Assembly: GCA_009760855.2 (NCBI GenBank)
Contig: WPIO01000045.1
Span: 457,001-521,000 of the forward strand
Origin: Cristatella mucedo
Taxonomy: Eukaryota > Bryozoa > Phylactolaemata > Cristatellidae
DNA: 64,000 bases
Direction: 5' to 3'
The position numbers and the translations under genes were made by a program. Within the stretch, counting starts at the first letter, position 1. The number at the start of each line of letters is the position of its first letter. The notes under the pieces are model-generated. The model worked only from the letters and a program-made list of their open reading frames with translations. It did not search any database and had not been told where the DNA came from. Below, piece by piece: positions 10,578-22,270 of this stretch.

Positions 10578-10986
10578 CTGAGCTTGGTGACAGTTTAGGG
10601 TTTTAGATTCTCCCCACCGTGCTGCCAAGGCGGCAAGAGTGCAGGTGCAAGAGGCATCACTCGCCGAATGTCTGCTACTATCACGTGATGTGCCCAACTC
10701 GAACAGCTGGAGTCAGTGGCAGTTGTGGTAACCTTGGTAACCTGGCACGATGCACCCGACGTGTGAGCAAGACTGCTCAAGGCACGATAGACTCGTGCAC
10801 TGTAGATGGACGTGGCTGATTACGATCCCGTACTCACATCTTTGCAACTTAAGAACACGAGTTGACCAGCATGCCATCTCCACGGCTCGCTGTGGGGCCG
10901 GTGAGAGGCTCGAGCCTGCATTGCTGCAATTCGGATTCAGGTTGAAGATGCAGTTTAGTATGGTTAAGCAGCGTAATGTAATGTTA

Positions 10987-10999
10987 AGAGAGAGAGAGA

Positions 11000-11060
<61 letters not shown>

Positions 11061-11064
11061 AGAG
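10987..11064. repeat. (GA)n microsatellite
   Basis: About 78 nt of AG repeat with a few GGG interruptions. Confidence 0.95.
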
Positions 11065-12455
11065 TAAGGGAAACGCCAACCGGCGTTGAAAGAGTTCACC
11101 TTTTGAAAACGAGCTCTCTCTGGTCTTTAGTCTTCATGCAGTTTAAGGACATTTGCTGTCACATCATTGCTGATTCATTCAGGTCCTGACGTCAGCTACA
11201 ATTTTTTCTGCAAATTTTGCCCTTTTCTGTAGCTGCATTGCCTATAGTGCGGCTACAAATACCATGTCTCCATGCTCGGCGGCAGCAAGGTCATGCAGTG
11301 CTGCTGCTTACCTAGTTCTCAATCCCTGCATTGAGAAAATGCAGAAAATCTGCTCGATGTCTGGCAAGCAATCCATACGTGGAGTGCGACCGTTGCACGT
11401 CGAATGCTGAGTGGCACCATCAGCTTCGTCGAATGCTGCTTACACAATATAATAAGGAAATTCAGACATACTTCGCATAGCAAAGCGAGACTCAGCAAGT
11501 CTGTGGCTCAGCAGCTTGTGGTCACAGTGACATCTTCGTGCCAGCAGCGCTCGCTCGCACTATAATGTGCATTATATCTTGCTGGCTACTTTCTGCGTAA
11601 CTTCAGACGCACACGCACCACAATCCACAAGGTCTACTCCTGTGCCCACGAGGAGCCAGCACTGGCCAGCTTCTCCCCACTCACTGTCAGCTGATTACTA
11701 GGTTATGCTTACTGGTAGGTAGTCATACGAGCTGACGTGGTCCGGGGTAGTCCTGTGACGGGCACAACAAGCCTCAGCTCATTTTTTGCTGCACTGTGAG
11801 TATTCATTCATCAGAAGCCCGAGGAGGACGATATACAAACAAAATACAGCTGCCCAGTTAAACGTGTTCTTGTGTGTTAAAAACTCCCACGTTTTATGGA
11901 GGTATGGCAAAGGACTTTTAAGTCGCGCATGCTGCCCAACGGAACTACCCAAGAAAGGCAATGCATTCATTGATTGGTTTAAATGCTGCATTTATGGCAT
12001 TCTCACACAGCCTGTTGTGGGCTTAGGAAGATAGAGCAGTCGTGCATGGCGTGTACATAGCCCTGCTGTGGCATCATTTCAATCGATCAGGATGTATGTG
12101 TCTTTTCTGCAGTAATGCTCCCATTACTGATCAGTCTAGCGCTCTAACCTAAGCAGTGACCTTTCAAGGTCAGACGGTCTTCAAGGAACCTAGCCCTGGC
12201 CCTTTTAGTCTCTAACCACGAGCAGTCCCGAGATCAAAATCTCGGTACCGTTACCCAGTGTAGGCTCCCATGTGCTCAGAGGTAGATGAAGGTCAATCGT
12301 AGCGTGCATGTACCAGCCGTGAGCTGCCTTACTCTGAGCTGTACATGTGGATGACGTGGTGCATGTCGCTTCAGGCATCATTCCAGCTGAATCCCGAGTG
12401 CCAGAAACTGGGAGCATATTTCAGGATAGTTGCTGTCTCTTCCTCGCTCCCTCCC

Positions 12456-12459
<4 letters not shown>
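11065..12459. other. intronic, no recognisable feature
   Basis: About 1.4 kb with only short, domain-free open frames. A small 7-bp inverted repeat (agtaatg/cattact) lies near 12113. Confidence 0.35.
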
Positions 12460-12516
<57 letters not shown>

Positions 12517-12553
12517 GTCTTTCTCTCTGTCTCTCTCTGTCTCTCTCTCTGTC

Positions 12554-12631
<78 letters not shown>
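12460..12631. repeat. (CT)n microsatellite
   Basis: About 172 nt of CT with internal CTGTCT variants. Long Ser/Leu or Glu/Arg open frames here are artefacts. Confidence 0.97.
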
Positions 12632-12633
<2 letters not shown>

Positions 12634-12649
12634 AGCTGAGTGTAATTAA

Positions 12650-12790
12650 TGTTCCAGCGGTTAAGGTGCTCGCCCCGACTAAGGTCTGGCTGAGGTCGTG
12701 GGCTTGAGCCCTGAGGCATGTGAGAAGCGCCTGAATAGAGATTTAGTTCTCTTGGGGCGCTATACAAATGAATTATATTATATTATTAGA
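12650..12790 (+). repeat. SINE family A copy (reference-quality)
   Basis: Good copy with A-box-like gttccagcggttaaggtgct and B-box-like gtgggcttgagccctgag. The 3' hairpin at 12727-12760 has outer stem GCGCC/GGCGC and inner stem AGAGA/TCTCT. The AT tail is attatattatattatt. It starts about 20 nt after a CT microsatellite. Confidence 0.85.
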
Positions 12791-13009
12791 TGTTACCAAA
12801 TTGCTAACAAAGTCTGCCAAAAACCTCGAGTAGCCAGTAATTTCGGCCGAAATTCTCGTAGAAAAAGCTGATTTTCCGAACTTGGTTTTACTTGGCACGA
12901 TTAAAAAAGCTGTGAAATAGAGGTCGTCTGATTCATAGTACTTCTTTATATAACGGCAGAAAAGCCTCAGTATTGTCGCACCAGGCTTGTATTAGGTGGT
13001 AAAGTGTTG

Positions 13010-13078
13010 CATGCAGAAGGACTCGAACTTTAATCTGTGACCGTAAAGTTCTAACTACCCACCTCTTGGCAAAGACCC
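13010..13078 (-). repeat. tRNA-like fragment, inverted (SINE-derived)
   Basis: The reverse complement reads ...gtgggtagttagaactttacgg... and then agttcgagtccttctgc, an A-box and B-box arrangement. It is not foldable into a full cloverleaf, so it is most likely SINE debris. Confidence 0.35.
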
Positions 13079-13349
13079 GCGTGTGCTTACTCGCACGGAC
13101 CATGCCCATGAACCACTTTGGACCTATGCAGTTCCACTATGCTGGTAATAGTACTGGAATAATAATTAAAATATTAGGCATCTTCTCCTCTTTCCTCGAC
13201 ATTCTTCTGATTCTGCAGATGGCTGCTGTCTGAGCAGCGTGAACTGACCGGCGTCCTTCCCGAGGATAGACACCACGAAGCATTGTTCTCGGTAGCTGCT
13301 TGGCAACAGGACCAGAGCCAGAATTTTCAGGTTGGGGCAGGGTCGGGAT

Positions 13350-13440
13350 TTTCAGTTTGGCAGGCAAGGTACACTGCTCCTGCCCCTTGGGCCTGGGGAA
13401 ATTTGCCCCGGGATGCAGGTACTTACCTCAGATGGAGATA
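13350..13440 (+). repeat. unclassified repeat; empty-site relative of the LTR-element target
   Basis: The block ggcaaggtacactgctcctg, followed by cttggg(a)cctggggaa, ccacggga and aggtacttacc, recurs at about 56630-56669 plus 60936-60970, where it is split by the LTR retrotransposon. This copy is uninterrupted. The repeat family itself is unidentified. Confidence 0.7.
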
Positions 13441-13521
13441 CATTAGGTATTGCATTACTCGATCGGAGACCGTTAGTGTACGTGCTCGATGAAGCTGCAT
13501 GGATGCGGCATGTAATTGCCC

Positions 13522-13668
13522 AGGAGATAAGGTGCTTGCCCTTCACGACCGAGGTAGTGGGTTCGAACTCTGCAGTCGGCGATCCTTTAATGCCAACTGC
13601 GAGCAGTTGTAATAGGCTCTTCTGCTGCTATACAAACGAGGCTGGTTAATCGGGTAGTATTTATTATT
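13522..13668 (+). repeat. SINE family B copy
   Basis: It has a box-A-like gagataaggtgcttgccc, a B box gtgggttcgaactctgc, the gcgatcctttaatgccaact block and the tail aggctggttaatcgggtag. Moderately diverged. Confidence 0.7.
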
Positions 13669-13700
13669 GGTTGATTCCTACTATTCTATACTATATACTG

Positions 13701-13701
<1 letters not shown>

Positions 13702-13779
<78 letters not shown>
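13702..13779. repeat. (TA)n microsatellite
   Basis: About 78 nt of perfect TA repeat, flanked by degenerate TACTA repeats. Confidence 0.97.
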
Positions 13780-13780
<1 letters not shown>

Positions 13781-13812
13781 TATACTATACTATATACTAC
13801 TACTATACTATA

Positions 13813-14817
13813 CTACTCTAGGCTTGTTGCAAGTGGAAAAAGTGCATCAATAGCCGTGATATGGACAACAAGCTGCCGTAACCACCACTCGACTTCATCC
13901 CACAAATGCGCGATTGGTTTAAGATGAGGAGACTGACTTGGCCGGCCCATTATCCTTATGGGAGGGTAGCCGAATTCTGCTAAATTGATAAACAAATACC
14001 TAAATTTGGTGGTGGTGTGTTTAGGATTGTTGTTTTTGCTGGAAAATATAATCCAGTCCACTGAGTGCCATCGCACGTGGGAGTCCTACTTTTCGAAGGT
14101 CTAAATGGATGACGTGGGTCATTATGTCGGGCATGAGGTGCAGGGCGCAGACACTGTTTTTTCTTAAGCCCCCTCGTTGCATGACACATTGCCCTCCAAA
14201 TTTGACCGTTGGCTGCAGGCAATTGAGTGAGTAGGTTTTGTTGGGTCGTCGACGCACGTTAAACCTTCTTTCGCAGCCTGGAAAGAGCGTGAATTTGCTT
14301 GCTTTCTTCACTCCGTACAACTGTACTCCAATCGTCTCCAGTCCAGTGGATTCGAGCCTTACATAAACGACTTACCATATTCTTTGCCGACAGAAGAGTT
14401 TGTCTCTTTTCAGCTCGACAATGCAGACCAGTCCAATCTAATCGCCTTCTGACATTATCCCGGTAACTCGCTTCCCAGATGATGTGTGCAGACTTTTAAC
14501 ATGAGCTTTCGCCGAAGCGAAATGCACTTTAATGCCTCCAACTTCAGGACGGCGGTTCCCTGCCTAGCTCGTAGCTCGGGGCCGCCCGACGGGGTAGCAT
14601 TTGCAAAGCTCCCGGTCTTTCTCTTTCTTCGCGTTGTACGAAACAGCTTCTTCTTCGGAATTGATACAGTAGCAGCAACTTGGCCGTACGAGTGTAAACC
14701 AGCCTCGTACAGTGCCCTGATTTTACGCTTCACGAAGTTCGACAGTTCGGTCACCTTAGGCATGACTCGTTGGTGGGCTTTTCCCGGCAAAATAAGAGAT
14801 CCTCCCAATGGGTTCAC
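13813..14817 (-). pseudogene. Tc1/mariner transposase fossil
   Basis: The minus strand reads, in order, a helix-turn-helix N-terminus (from about 14763: MPKVTELSNFVKRKIRALYE), a middle block with RRFNVRRRPNKTYS and PTVKFGG near 14150-14280, FQQ near 14030, then NNNPKHT and QSPHLKPIAHLWDEVE near 13880-14010. This is the order of a Tc1-like DDE transposase. The usual catalytic DNDPKHT motif reads NNNPKHT and the third acidic position of SPDLNPIEHLWDE reads His, so the protein is dead. Several frame changes separate the blocks. No clear terminal inverted repeats were found. The 3' end lies against TA-rich sequence, the usual Tc1/mariner target. Confidence 0.85.
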
Positions 14818-15924
14818 TGTACAGTTCCAGCTCGTGCGTGGCCTTATGGCTCCAGCATGAACTGATGAAGGGGGTCACTTCTCGAGGCTCTGGTCCGGCC
14901 AAGCAGCCATTTTTAAAGTTATTTACAGGTTTTGGGTTATTTTGGGGTATATTGTCCATAGGTTGTGCAAGTACCATGTCATCTCTTACTTGGGCATCCA
15001 ATAATTAGCAGACAGAACCAGCATACCAGCTTCTGTCCAACGGAAAAGATGGTCATCAAGCAAGCACCCATGCTCGATTACCACAGGTCCCTATACTTGA
15101 GAGCACTGCTTTTTGCATGCATCGATCGTGTGCATGTGTGCACTTTTATGCATATGTATGTGCATGTATAAGTTTCTTCTATTTACTTCGTCGATGCTAC
15201 TTAGTCTTTTTGCATGGTCTCGTTTCATTGTCGATGGGTGCTGCTTCGGGCTGAGTCATTGGGATTCAGAAAGTCCGGGTAGCAGTGAGGCTATCGTTAG
15301 GAGGTTTATCGTAGCAATGGTAGGACTGTGGTTGACCCTTAGGACTGTGGTTGACCACATGCTGGGTTCTGGTCACCTGTCTGCACTATCAATTTATAAA
15401 TGCATAGCTTTTCTGCTGCACCGAGCTGTGAAATCAGCATAGCAGGTAGGCAACCGAGCTCAGCAGCAAAGCAGCATATCAGCTCGGCAGCTGAATCCCT
15501 GTGGCTGGCAGAGATGGCCATCTTCACTGCCAGCTGGCTGGCTGCAGGACTCGGCCTTAGACTTTGCTTAGGCCCCGGCTGCAGCTGCCACGACTGGAGG
15601 CAGCTAATTGCTGTAGCAAAACATCCTAGTACCAGCACGTGCTACTTCCAACACCCAGATCTTGGGTGAAGTAGCCGACTAATCGTCTTGGCAGTATTAT
15701 CTGCCTGCCTGCGGCATTCCTAGTTTTTTTATTTTTCGAAGCTGGCAGCCTGCTCAGCCCCACCTGTGTAGGGCTATTCATCGGCTCGGCATTCGACCTG
15801 AATCCTTGGATTTACTGCTGCTGTTAGGCTAGAACAGTGATGCTAGAACTCTTATCAGTCCAGCCTTATCTTACCATACTCCAGGGTCTGCAAGATTCAT
15901 TGTCCAGCCAGTGAACAATTGCCC
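14818..15924. other. intronic, no recognisable feature
   Basis: About 1.1 kb. It contains internal short duplications (for example aggactgtggttgacc twice at about 15324-15356) and AGC/CTG-rich sequence at 15400-15600. No gene identified. Confidence 0.35.
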
Positions 15925-16441
15925 CCCCAAGCACGTGTCCTTCTCAAGTGCCTGTAGCTCCAGCCTATCTTTCAGATATACTACCCCATCAGGCAAAGCA
16001 TCGTACCACTCGCTTTTCGGAATCCAACAGTCTAGAAATACCTCGTACAAACCTTAAATCCTTTGGAGACCGTGCATTTAGCTCGTATGCTCCCACAGCC
16101 TGGAACTCCCTCCCGACCTGCATCAGAACATCCCCTGACCTGACCACATTTAAAAGAAACTTAAAAACATACCTATTTAGGACAGCATTTAGTGGGTCCT
16201 TGTGATTCGTCCTCAATGTGCTTATGCATGCTGACACTGTTCATGCTGCCACTAACCACATTTGCATGCTGACCCAGTGCATGTAACCCCTAACCATGTT
16301 ATTCGTTTTGTTTGTTTTTCAAGCATGATTTTACTTACTATTCTATTGCGTATCACTTTGCAGCAAATGTAAAGCGCCTAGAAAGAGATTAAGTTCTCTG
16401 AGGGCGCTTTATCAAGTGCAATATTATTATTATTATATTAT
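15925..16441 (+). mobile_element. LINE family A 3' end (reference-quality)
   Basis: It encodes the last part of the RT protein in one open frame (15948-16205): VAPAYLSDILPHQAKHRTTR, FSESNSLEIPRTNL, SFGDRAFSSYAPTAWNSLPT and DLTTFKRNLKTYLFRTAF, then a stop. The 3' UTR and hairpin 16374-16407 (GCGCC/GGCGC outer stem, AGAGA/TCTCT inner stem) follow, then an (ATT)n tail. This copy is well preserved and defines the family. Confidence 0.9.
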
Positions 16442-16689
16442 TAGCTAAAATTCGCTGTACTGCTCCAAATAGAGCACATCTGTGGCTTACCGTGCTAACT
16501 CCATTTGCTGCTGCTAGGCATTCGGGAGTCTGTGGCTAGTTGACGGTGTGCAGCATCTTACCATCTGTGATCGGCTGTGCCATCATGAGGGCCTAAATCT
16601 TGAATGACTGCCCTAGCCGTTGTGTAAATCACTCATCTTTATTATCACCAAATGCCACAAGCAAGCTGCCGAGCTGCTTGCTAACCACT

Positions 16690-16834
16690 CCTAGCCCATC
16701 CAGTAGTGACAGGTTCTTCTCACTCACTCCCCCTTTCTCCTCTCACCTCCACTCTCTCCTGTCACTGACTCTGTCTGTCTGTCCCTCTGTCTGTCTGTCT
16801 GTCTGTCCGTGACTGTCTGTCTCTGTCTCTCTCT

Positions 16835-16891
<57 letters not shown>
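16690..16891. repeat. (CTGT)n and (CT)n microsatellite
   Basis: Degenerate CTGTCTGT units at about 16768-16820, then a pure CT run at about 16839-16891. It lies about 550 nt upstream of the final MIX23 exon. Confidence 0.93.
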
Positions 16892-16893
<2 letters not shown>

Positions 16894-17441
16894 CTTTCTA
16901 CGCTTCCCTTGGCTTTCTTGTGTCTCCTACATCTCTCTCATGGGCTATCTCTCACACTATCACTCCCCCTTACTCTATTGTGTATGTACCATTATTGGTA
17001 TCAGTATTTGTATTATCATCATTATTATTCTCTGTCTCTTATTCTCTTGCTCTCAATCTAATCTTCCATCATCATTTATTCTTTCATCCTCGTCTTTGCC
17101 TTTACGACTGCTCATTGGTTGCTGCCGCTGCTTTCTTTTCCGACTGCACTGATGGCAGCAGGGGAGTTTGAATTTTTCATCTCAGCCTCTGTGCTGTATG
17201 CACTTCGTCCGAGCTCAGCTGCTGACTCATGCTAGGAAGCGGCTCTTATCAGTTTAGCGAATTCTGCTGTCACCGTATGCTTTGCACATTCTCAAATTCT
17301 CTTGCGTCCTGCCTAACTGCAGCAGAGCTGCCTACCTTTGGCATGGCGGTGCACCGTCGTTGCTCGAACGTTTTCGCATGTCTTGCCGATGCTGCATGAT
17401 TGTTATTTTGGTCAGTCCGTGTCATCCTCATGTCGCTTCAG

Positions 17442-17480
17442 GTCTTCCATGAGCGATGCCGAGTTCACATGAAGCCCTAG
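17442..17480 (+). CDS. MIX23: MIX23 (CCDC58) final coding exon
   Basis: After the acceptor gtcatcctcatgtcgcttcag the frame reads VFHERCRVHMKP and stops at TAG (17478-17480). Family members end VFNERCRIHFKPP plus a few residues, so this is the conserved C-terminus with its invariant ERC cysteine, slightly shorter than in vertebrates. The phase (0) matches the donor at 7701. The intron it closes is about 9.7 kb and contains LINE and SINE copies and the Tc1 fossil. No AATAAA was seen close downstream. An ATTAAA at 18386-18391 is the nearest candidate poly(A) signal I noticed, but it is distant. Confidence 0.9.
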   Translation, partial: VFHERCRVHMKP

Positions 17481-18047
17481 CCGCACGGTGGAGGTACATG
17501 CGCGTGGTCAGTAGCCTTGCTTCAGTCAGACTTTGGCTTGGGACTGTATGTGCTGCCGTGATAGCTGTTTCTAGCGTGCCGACTTGATAAGTGGTTGGGT
17601 TGCATGCAAGTCATTTTGCCACTTGTCAGTGCCACTTGATAAAGTGTCGTGGGTTTTGGTTGATGAGTAGATGGGTTGAGTATTCGAAAACATTAAGGAC
17701 CTGTTAGTGCTAGCCTCCTTCAAGAAACTAGCACACTTGTTGGTGAATGTGTTCGTTGATGGTGTATTAGCACAATAGTCAGGTAATGACTATTTATTCA
17801 GCCACCATAGTAGAGAGACAGAGAGACAAGAGGTCCGATCAGGCCGAAGGGCAGACAGAGCTGCAGGTGCATCTGCTGAGCCCAAGCAGCTGGAAGGAAG
17901 TGGTCCTTAGTCTACCACTACAAGGCTGATGTGGTGTGTGTCTGACCTCGAAAGGATTGGCTTCCCTGCTGGCAATGCAATTGGGTGTTGGAATGGCCTC
18001 ACAGAGCTGGCAAGCAATTAGGTAGCCAGCGGTGGCTTCATTCTTGC

Positions 18048-18183
18048 CACTTGTTTTTCAAGCATGATTTTACTTGCTACTCTATTGCATATCACTTTGC
18101 AGCAAATGTAAAGCGCCTAGAAAGAGATTAAGTTTTCTGAGGGCGCTTTATCAAGTGCAGTATTATTATTATTATTATTATTG
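18048..18183 (+). mobile_element. LINE family A 3' tail
   Basis: By eye nearly identical to 16309-16441, including tttttcaagcatgatttta, the hairpin and (ATT)7. This suggests a recent, strongly 5'-truncated insertion downstream of MIX23. Confidence 0.85.
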
Positions 18184-19397
18184 CTATCAGCCTAATCGTG
18201 CAGCCAAGTCCTCACAGGCTCAGCACACTGCCTCTTGCTTTTCTTATTCAGTCGACGATTGTTAGTGACAAACGTATTCCACCCTGCCTGCACTTGACTG
18301 TGAATCTTGCCTCGACAGTCCATTACACCGATCCGACTTTGCTCTTGCTGTTGATCTTTTTTCCATAGAGGTTTCAGTTCCTATTATTAAACCTGATATC
18401 GTCTGCAGTATGCAGGGTCTTCAGTGGTGTTGTATGATCCCGTGCGCATATTACCGCAAATAATTCCTTCTCCCTAGTCTCACTCTAAGACTACAGATTT
18501 TGCTGCGTTCACGAAGCCTGGCGGCGGTTTTGGGAGGGGCAGCAAATGCTGCACAGGGTAAACTAGGCACTCGTCTGGTAGCTGTGCTGGTTCTTTGTGA
18601 ATACTTTCACCACTGGGTTTGATTGTGATGGGCCAACAAACAGGTTAGGAGCTGTGCCTACATGGCGCATCCAGGATTGCTTTCGGTTCTTCCCTGCTTT
18701 ATTTGCCTCTGACTGCACAAGATTTTGTCATCATAGCAGCGACAGTGCATTCTGTGCAGATATTGTCGGAACGTTGTGGAACTCGTGCCCTCTTGGAAGA
18801 GACGTTTTTTCGTTTGGCCGAGGCATTGTCACTACAGCTTTAGAGCCAGGGGAGTGTCAACACCACACTCAGTCGTGGACTGGACATGGTTCGAAGTAAT
18901 GAAAGATGTCTGTAGCTCTTTTTGGGTTGAGAATCAGATACTAAGCCTAAGTGCATTTTCTCATAGACAGGAAATTGAAGTGGCCCCGGCAAGCTATCCC
19001 CACGGTCTTGTCTGGCTCTGAATGGATGTAAAAAGCAAAGTTTTGTAAAAGCAGAGCTTTAAGAACTCTAAGGTTGGTCAAAATATACCCCCAGTGGACT
19101 TAAAACCTTAGCGATACTGCCGAGCAGTTATCAGCTGTATAAGGGAAACAGCAGCTTGGCATGGAGTTAGTTTGGCTCATAGCAGATGAGAGTGGCAGCA
19201 ATTTATTACGACCCGCAAGCATCCTATCCTTACTGTTAACCGAAAGTGACTGAAAACAAGGTGGGAGCAAGTTTAATTCTGCACTTTTCACGTAAGCAAA
19301 TTTCAGCTCAGTCACAAATGCACATGTTTAACATTCATTCGACATGTATTTTCAAAGTCTAAATAGCCTCGAATGCATGCATGCATTCATTCAAGAT
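18184..19397. other. intergenic, no recognisable feature
   Basis: No gene or repeat assigned. Contains the possible MIX23 poly(A) signal ATTAAA at 18386. Confidence 0.35.
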
Positions 19398-19438
19398 GTA
19401 TAATAATAGTAATAATAATAATGCACTTGATAAAGCGT
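19398..19438 (-). mobile_element. tip of an inverted LINE family A tail
   Basis: Only aataataataatgcacttga and taaagcg remain, so the insertion is truncated inside the 3' hairpin. Confidence 0.6.
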
Positions 19439-20084
19439 GTATGCACAGTAGCCTTGGAGGGAGAAAGGTAGTATCTTCTACCTGACTGACCCTTGTAAGT
19501 CGGCCAGTGGAAAAGGTCTTCGGTCGCTGCCAGCCCAGCGTGGCGCAGCGCAGCTACAGATGGTGTCTGCCCGACCGACCGGCGCCTCGAGATTCAGGCA
19601 TGCATTCGGGCATTGCATCAGCCGTACTTAGCTGGGGTCGCACGAGCGGTCGGTCGTTCAAAGAGAAGATTTTAAGCCGTGCACTCAGTTACAGCCGGCA
19701 TGTATCATTTAGACGAATATCTGTACCGATTGTAGCGCTCGTAGGGCAGCAGCAGCTTCCGATATCGGAACGACCGGTTGCATTTAACGAGAGCATTGCA
19801 TGAAAAAGGAGTCAGTCGTATGTTTCGACCCTTGCATCAAAGAGCATCGCTGCCGCTGCATTGTCTTGCAATGTGGCCTCTGCTTGGCTCTGGTGCTGTT
19901 ACTCTCTGGTGCTGTCACAGCTGTACATCGGTTGCACTTTCGAGCTTGACTGCCAGCGTATCTTCGCTTTGAATGCAGCCCGACCGTGGCCACGGCAGCA
20001 CTGTGCCGCCGCTTGTATCACTAGTTTGCTTGCCAGCCACTCGGACCATCTATTTGGTGTGCTTTTTAATCTTGGTTCGTTTTT

Positions 20085-20530
20085 AATTCCTTCTAAAATG
20101 TCGTCCAGTCAGAGGATGACGTCACGTCAGTGTGGAGTGAGTTCCAGGCTTTTGGAGCATACAAACTAAAGATGGCACATGCCGGTAGACCAGCAAGCCA
20201 TGAGTTACAGAAGTCAAGACGGGATGTCACAAATGCATGGGCTACTTAGATGTGGTATCTCTGTCTAAACAAGCCCGAATTTTAGCAATGTTATGTAATT
20301 GAAAGTAGACGACTTGATTGTGGAGCTGATGTGGTCGTCTAACGACAGGTCACTTTGGAACATAACACCGAGATTTCGTGCCAATTCAACAGGAGATATA
20401 TATGCTGGCAGAGCCGATTTTGAGCATTAGCCTTTCCGATTTCTGAATCACACTTGCTTTGCCCATAATCAGTAAGTTGTTTTTATCATTTCATTTAAGA
20501 GAATTTGCTGCCTTCCTTGTGCTGATGTCA
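20085..20530 (-). mobile_element. LINE family A reverse-transcriptase fragment, inverted
   Basis: The reverse complement encodes the RT region after the catalytic motif: SPVELARNLGVMFQSDLSLDDHIS and SCMHL/CDIPS, then the truncated APKAWNSL end. An internal deletion joins the middle to the 3' coding end. Stops are present. Confidence 0.7.
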
Positions 20531-21500
20531 TTAATATATGCAGCAAGGGAGTTGAGAGAAATCGACATGCTGGAGGGCTTGGGCGTACCTTGATCTACTA
20601 AGGTTCTGCAAGTTGGAGCACAAATAGCACATAATTATAAAAATAACGGTAATGCATTTGGTAGGTAGACAAATCCCAGCGAAGGGAGTAGTCTGTTGGC
20701 CAGAGCTTATGCAGATCAGTTAATTTGTCATTTGTAGATATGGTGTTTCCAGTTTGCGTAAGAGTTAGACATGTTGTGCATAAGCATTTTTTTATCAAAC
20801 ATTGAAGTCTTCAGAATTTCTTATTTCTTTTCTTACATGTTTGTCATTTGAAAGGTGCTCTAAACAATTTTTTTTATTTTTGGACCAGTTTTATAAGTTT
20901 GGGAGATAGACGGTAGAGCTACAATGGCTGAACCAGGCTCCGAATTTGTATCACGTGTAATATAGTTGGTGGTGACTATGGTTGATGTTGCACCGTGACT
21001 TCTCATTCGTGCTCCTAATGGAGTCCTAGATCGAGACAACGCACAGGCAACCTTTTCTAGGCTGCAATCGCCCCCTGCTAGCAGGTAACGGATTTAGGCA
21101 CCCGGCGGATTTTGGTACCAGGCGTTCCCGGGTACCTAACTAGGCTACATGTAGCCCCCAATAGCTCTGCCACTGTCACAGGTACTAATTTGCTTGCAAA
21201 TATGGTTTTGATGTGAGAGGTAGAAGCCACTGGAATGTTCTTTGCAGTCAAATTCTATCGGATCGGGCATTAGTTAACTAGACCTGAGGCTCTATCAAGA
21301 CAACATCACGAACCTAGTAAGTATGATGAAACTATGTGTCAGTCAGAAATTAGGAATTAGCCTCAATATTGGTTAAGCCAGTATCAATCCTGCAGCCTCA
21401 ATGCTAAGTCTCTTCCCTGTTTCAAAATGACACGTGTCTATGGCAGTGGCAGCTGTCGGTTTGTTCCTTCTAATTTCAGCTGAGTAACATTGCAAACATT
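20531..21500. other. intergenic, no recognisable feature
   Basis: No gene assigned. The stretch at about 21055-21160 (ctaggctgcaatcgcccc ... ctctgccactgtca) resembles a DNA-transposon end, but I could not pair it. Confidence 0.3.
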
Positions 21501-21504
21501 TGGT

Positions 21505-22050
21505 CATGGTTAGGGTACCACAGACGAGTTTGTCTATGCGTTTGTGACGTCCGCTCTTGGCTTCTGTGACTCTCTTCTCTTGCCCGTATAAGAAGATGCC
21601 TGCAGTTGGTGCCAAACCCTGCAGCTGTGCTTGTCTATCATGAACGTCACAGCTGCCCCCACTTTGGTCTGATATTCACGTGACTGGGTCCCGACAGACA
21701 GAATATTGACTTCCAGGTCCTGTGTCACCCACCTGTAAGTCCCACTCTTCCCTTGGCATGGCTTACCAATCTAAACTACTTACTCTTGAGGCTCATCTTG
21801 CACCAGTATCTCCACTTGCTTACCTCAGAGCAACCTTAAACTTCTTAGAAACTGCACTATTTAATTCTGGTTCTTGCAAAGTGTGAAGCTTGCTGACAAC
21901 TTAGATCACTGCATCGCTTGAATTGATGTAATGGAAAGCGAAGCTTTAAACCCAATTTATTCCTCCTCTCGGGCACTTGACTTGAAGACGTTTGAAATGA
22001 AGCCTAAGACCTGCCTATTTATCTCAGGACTTGCTTCGTCCATATTATTG
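21505..22050 (+). mobile_element. degenerate LINE family A RT fragment
   Basis: In a shifting frame it reads VYAFVTSALGFCDSLL (the LDYCNSLL region of CR1-like RT) and PNPAAVLVYHERHS. Past a rearranged part come SSSRALDLKTFEMKPKTCLF equivalents of the 3' coding end. Strongly decayed. Confidence 0.6.
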
Positions 22051-22054
22051 CTAT

Positions 22055-22270
22055 CAATAATAATAATAACACATTTGATAAAGCGCCCCCAGAGAACTCA
22101 ATCTCTTCTTAGGCACTTTACATTTGCTGGAAAGGATGCACGATCGAATTATTAGTAATAGAAATAAGCATAATCAATAAACAACAATGACATGGTTAGG
22201 GGTGGTGTGCACAGGGTCAGCATACAAGTGTGGTTAGTGGCAGCATGCACAGTGTCAGTAGGCATGTGGA
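22055..22270 (-). mobile_element. LINE family A 3' UTR, inverted
   Basis: Starts (AAT)n, then gcgcccccagagaactcaat (hairpin complement), then tgctggaaaggatgcacgat and the shared 3' UTR. It sits tail-to-tail with the preceding + strand copy. Confidence 0.8.
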
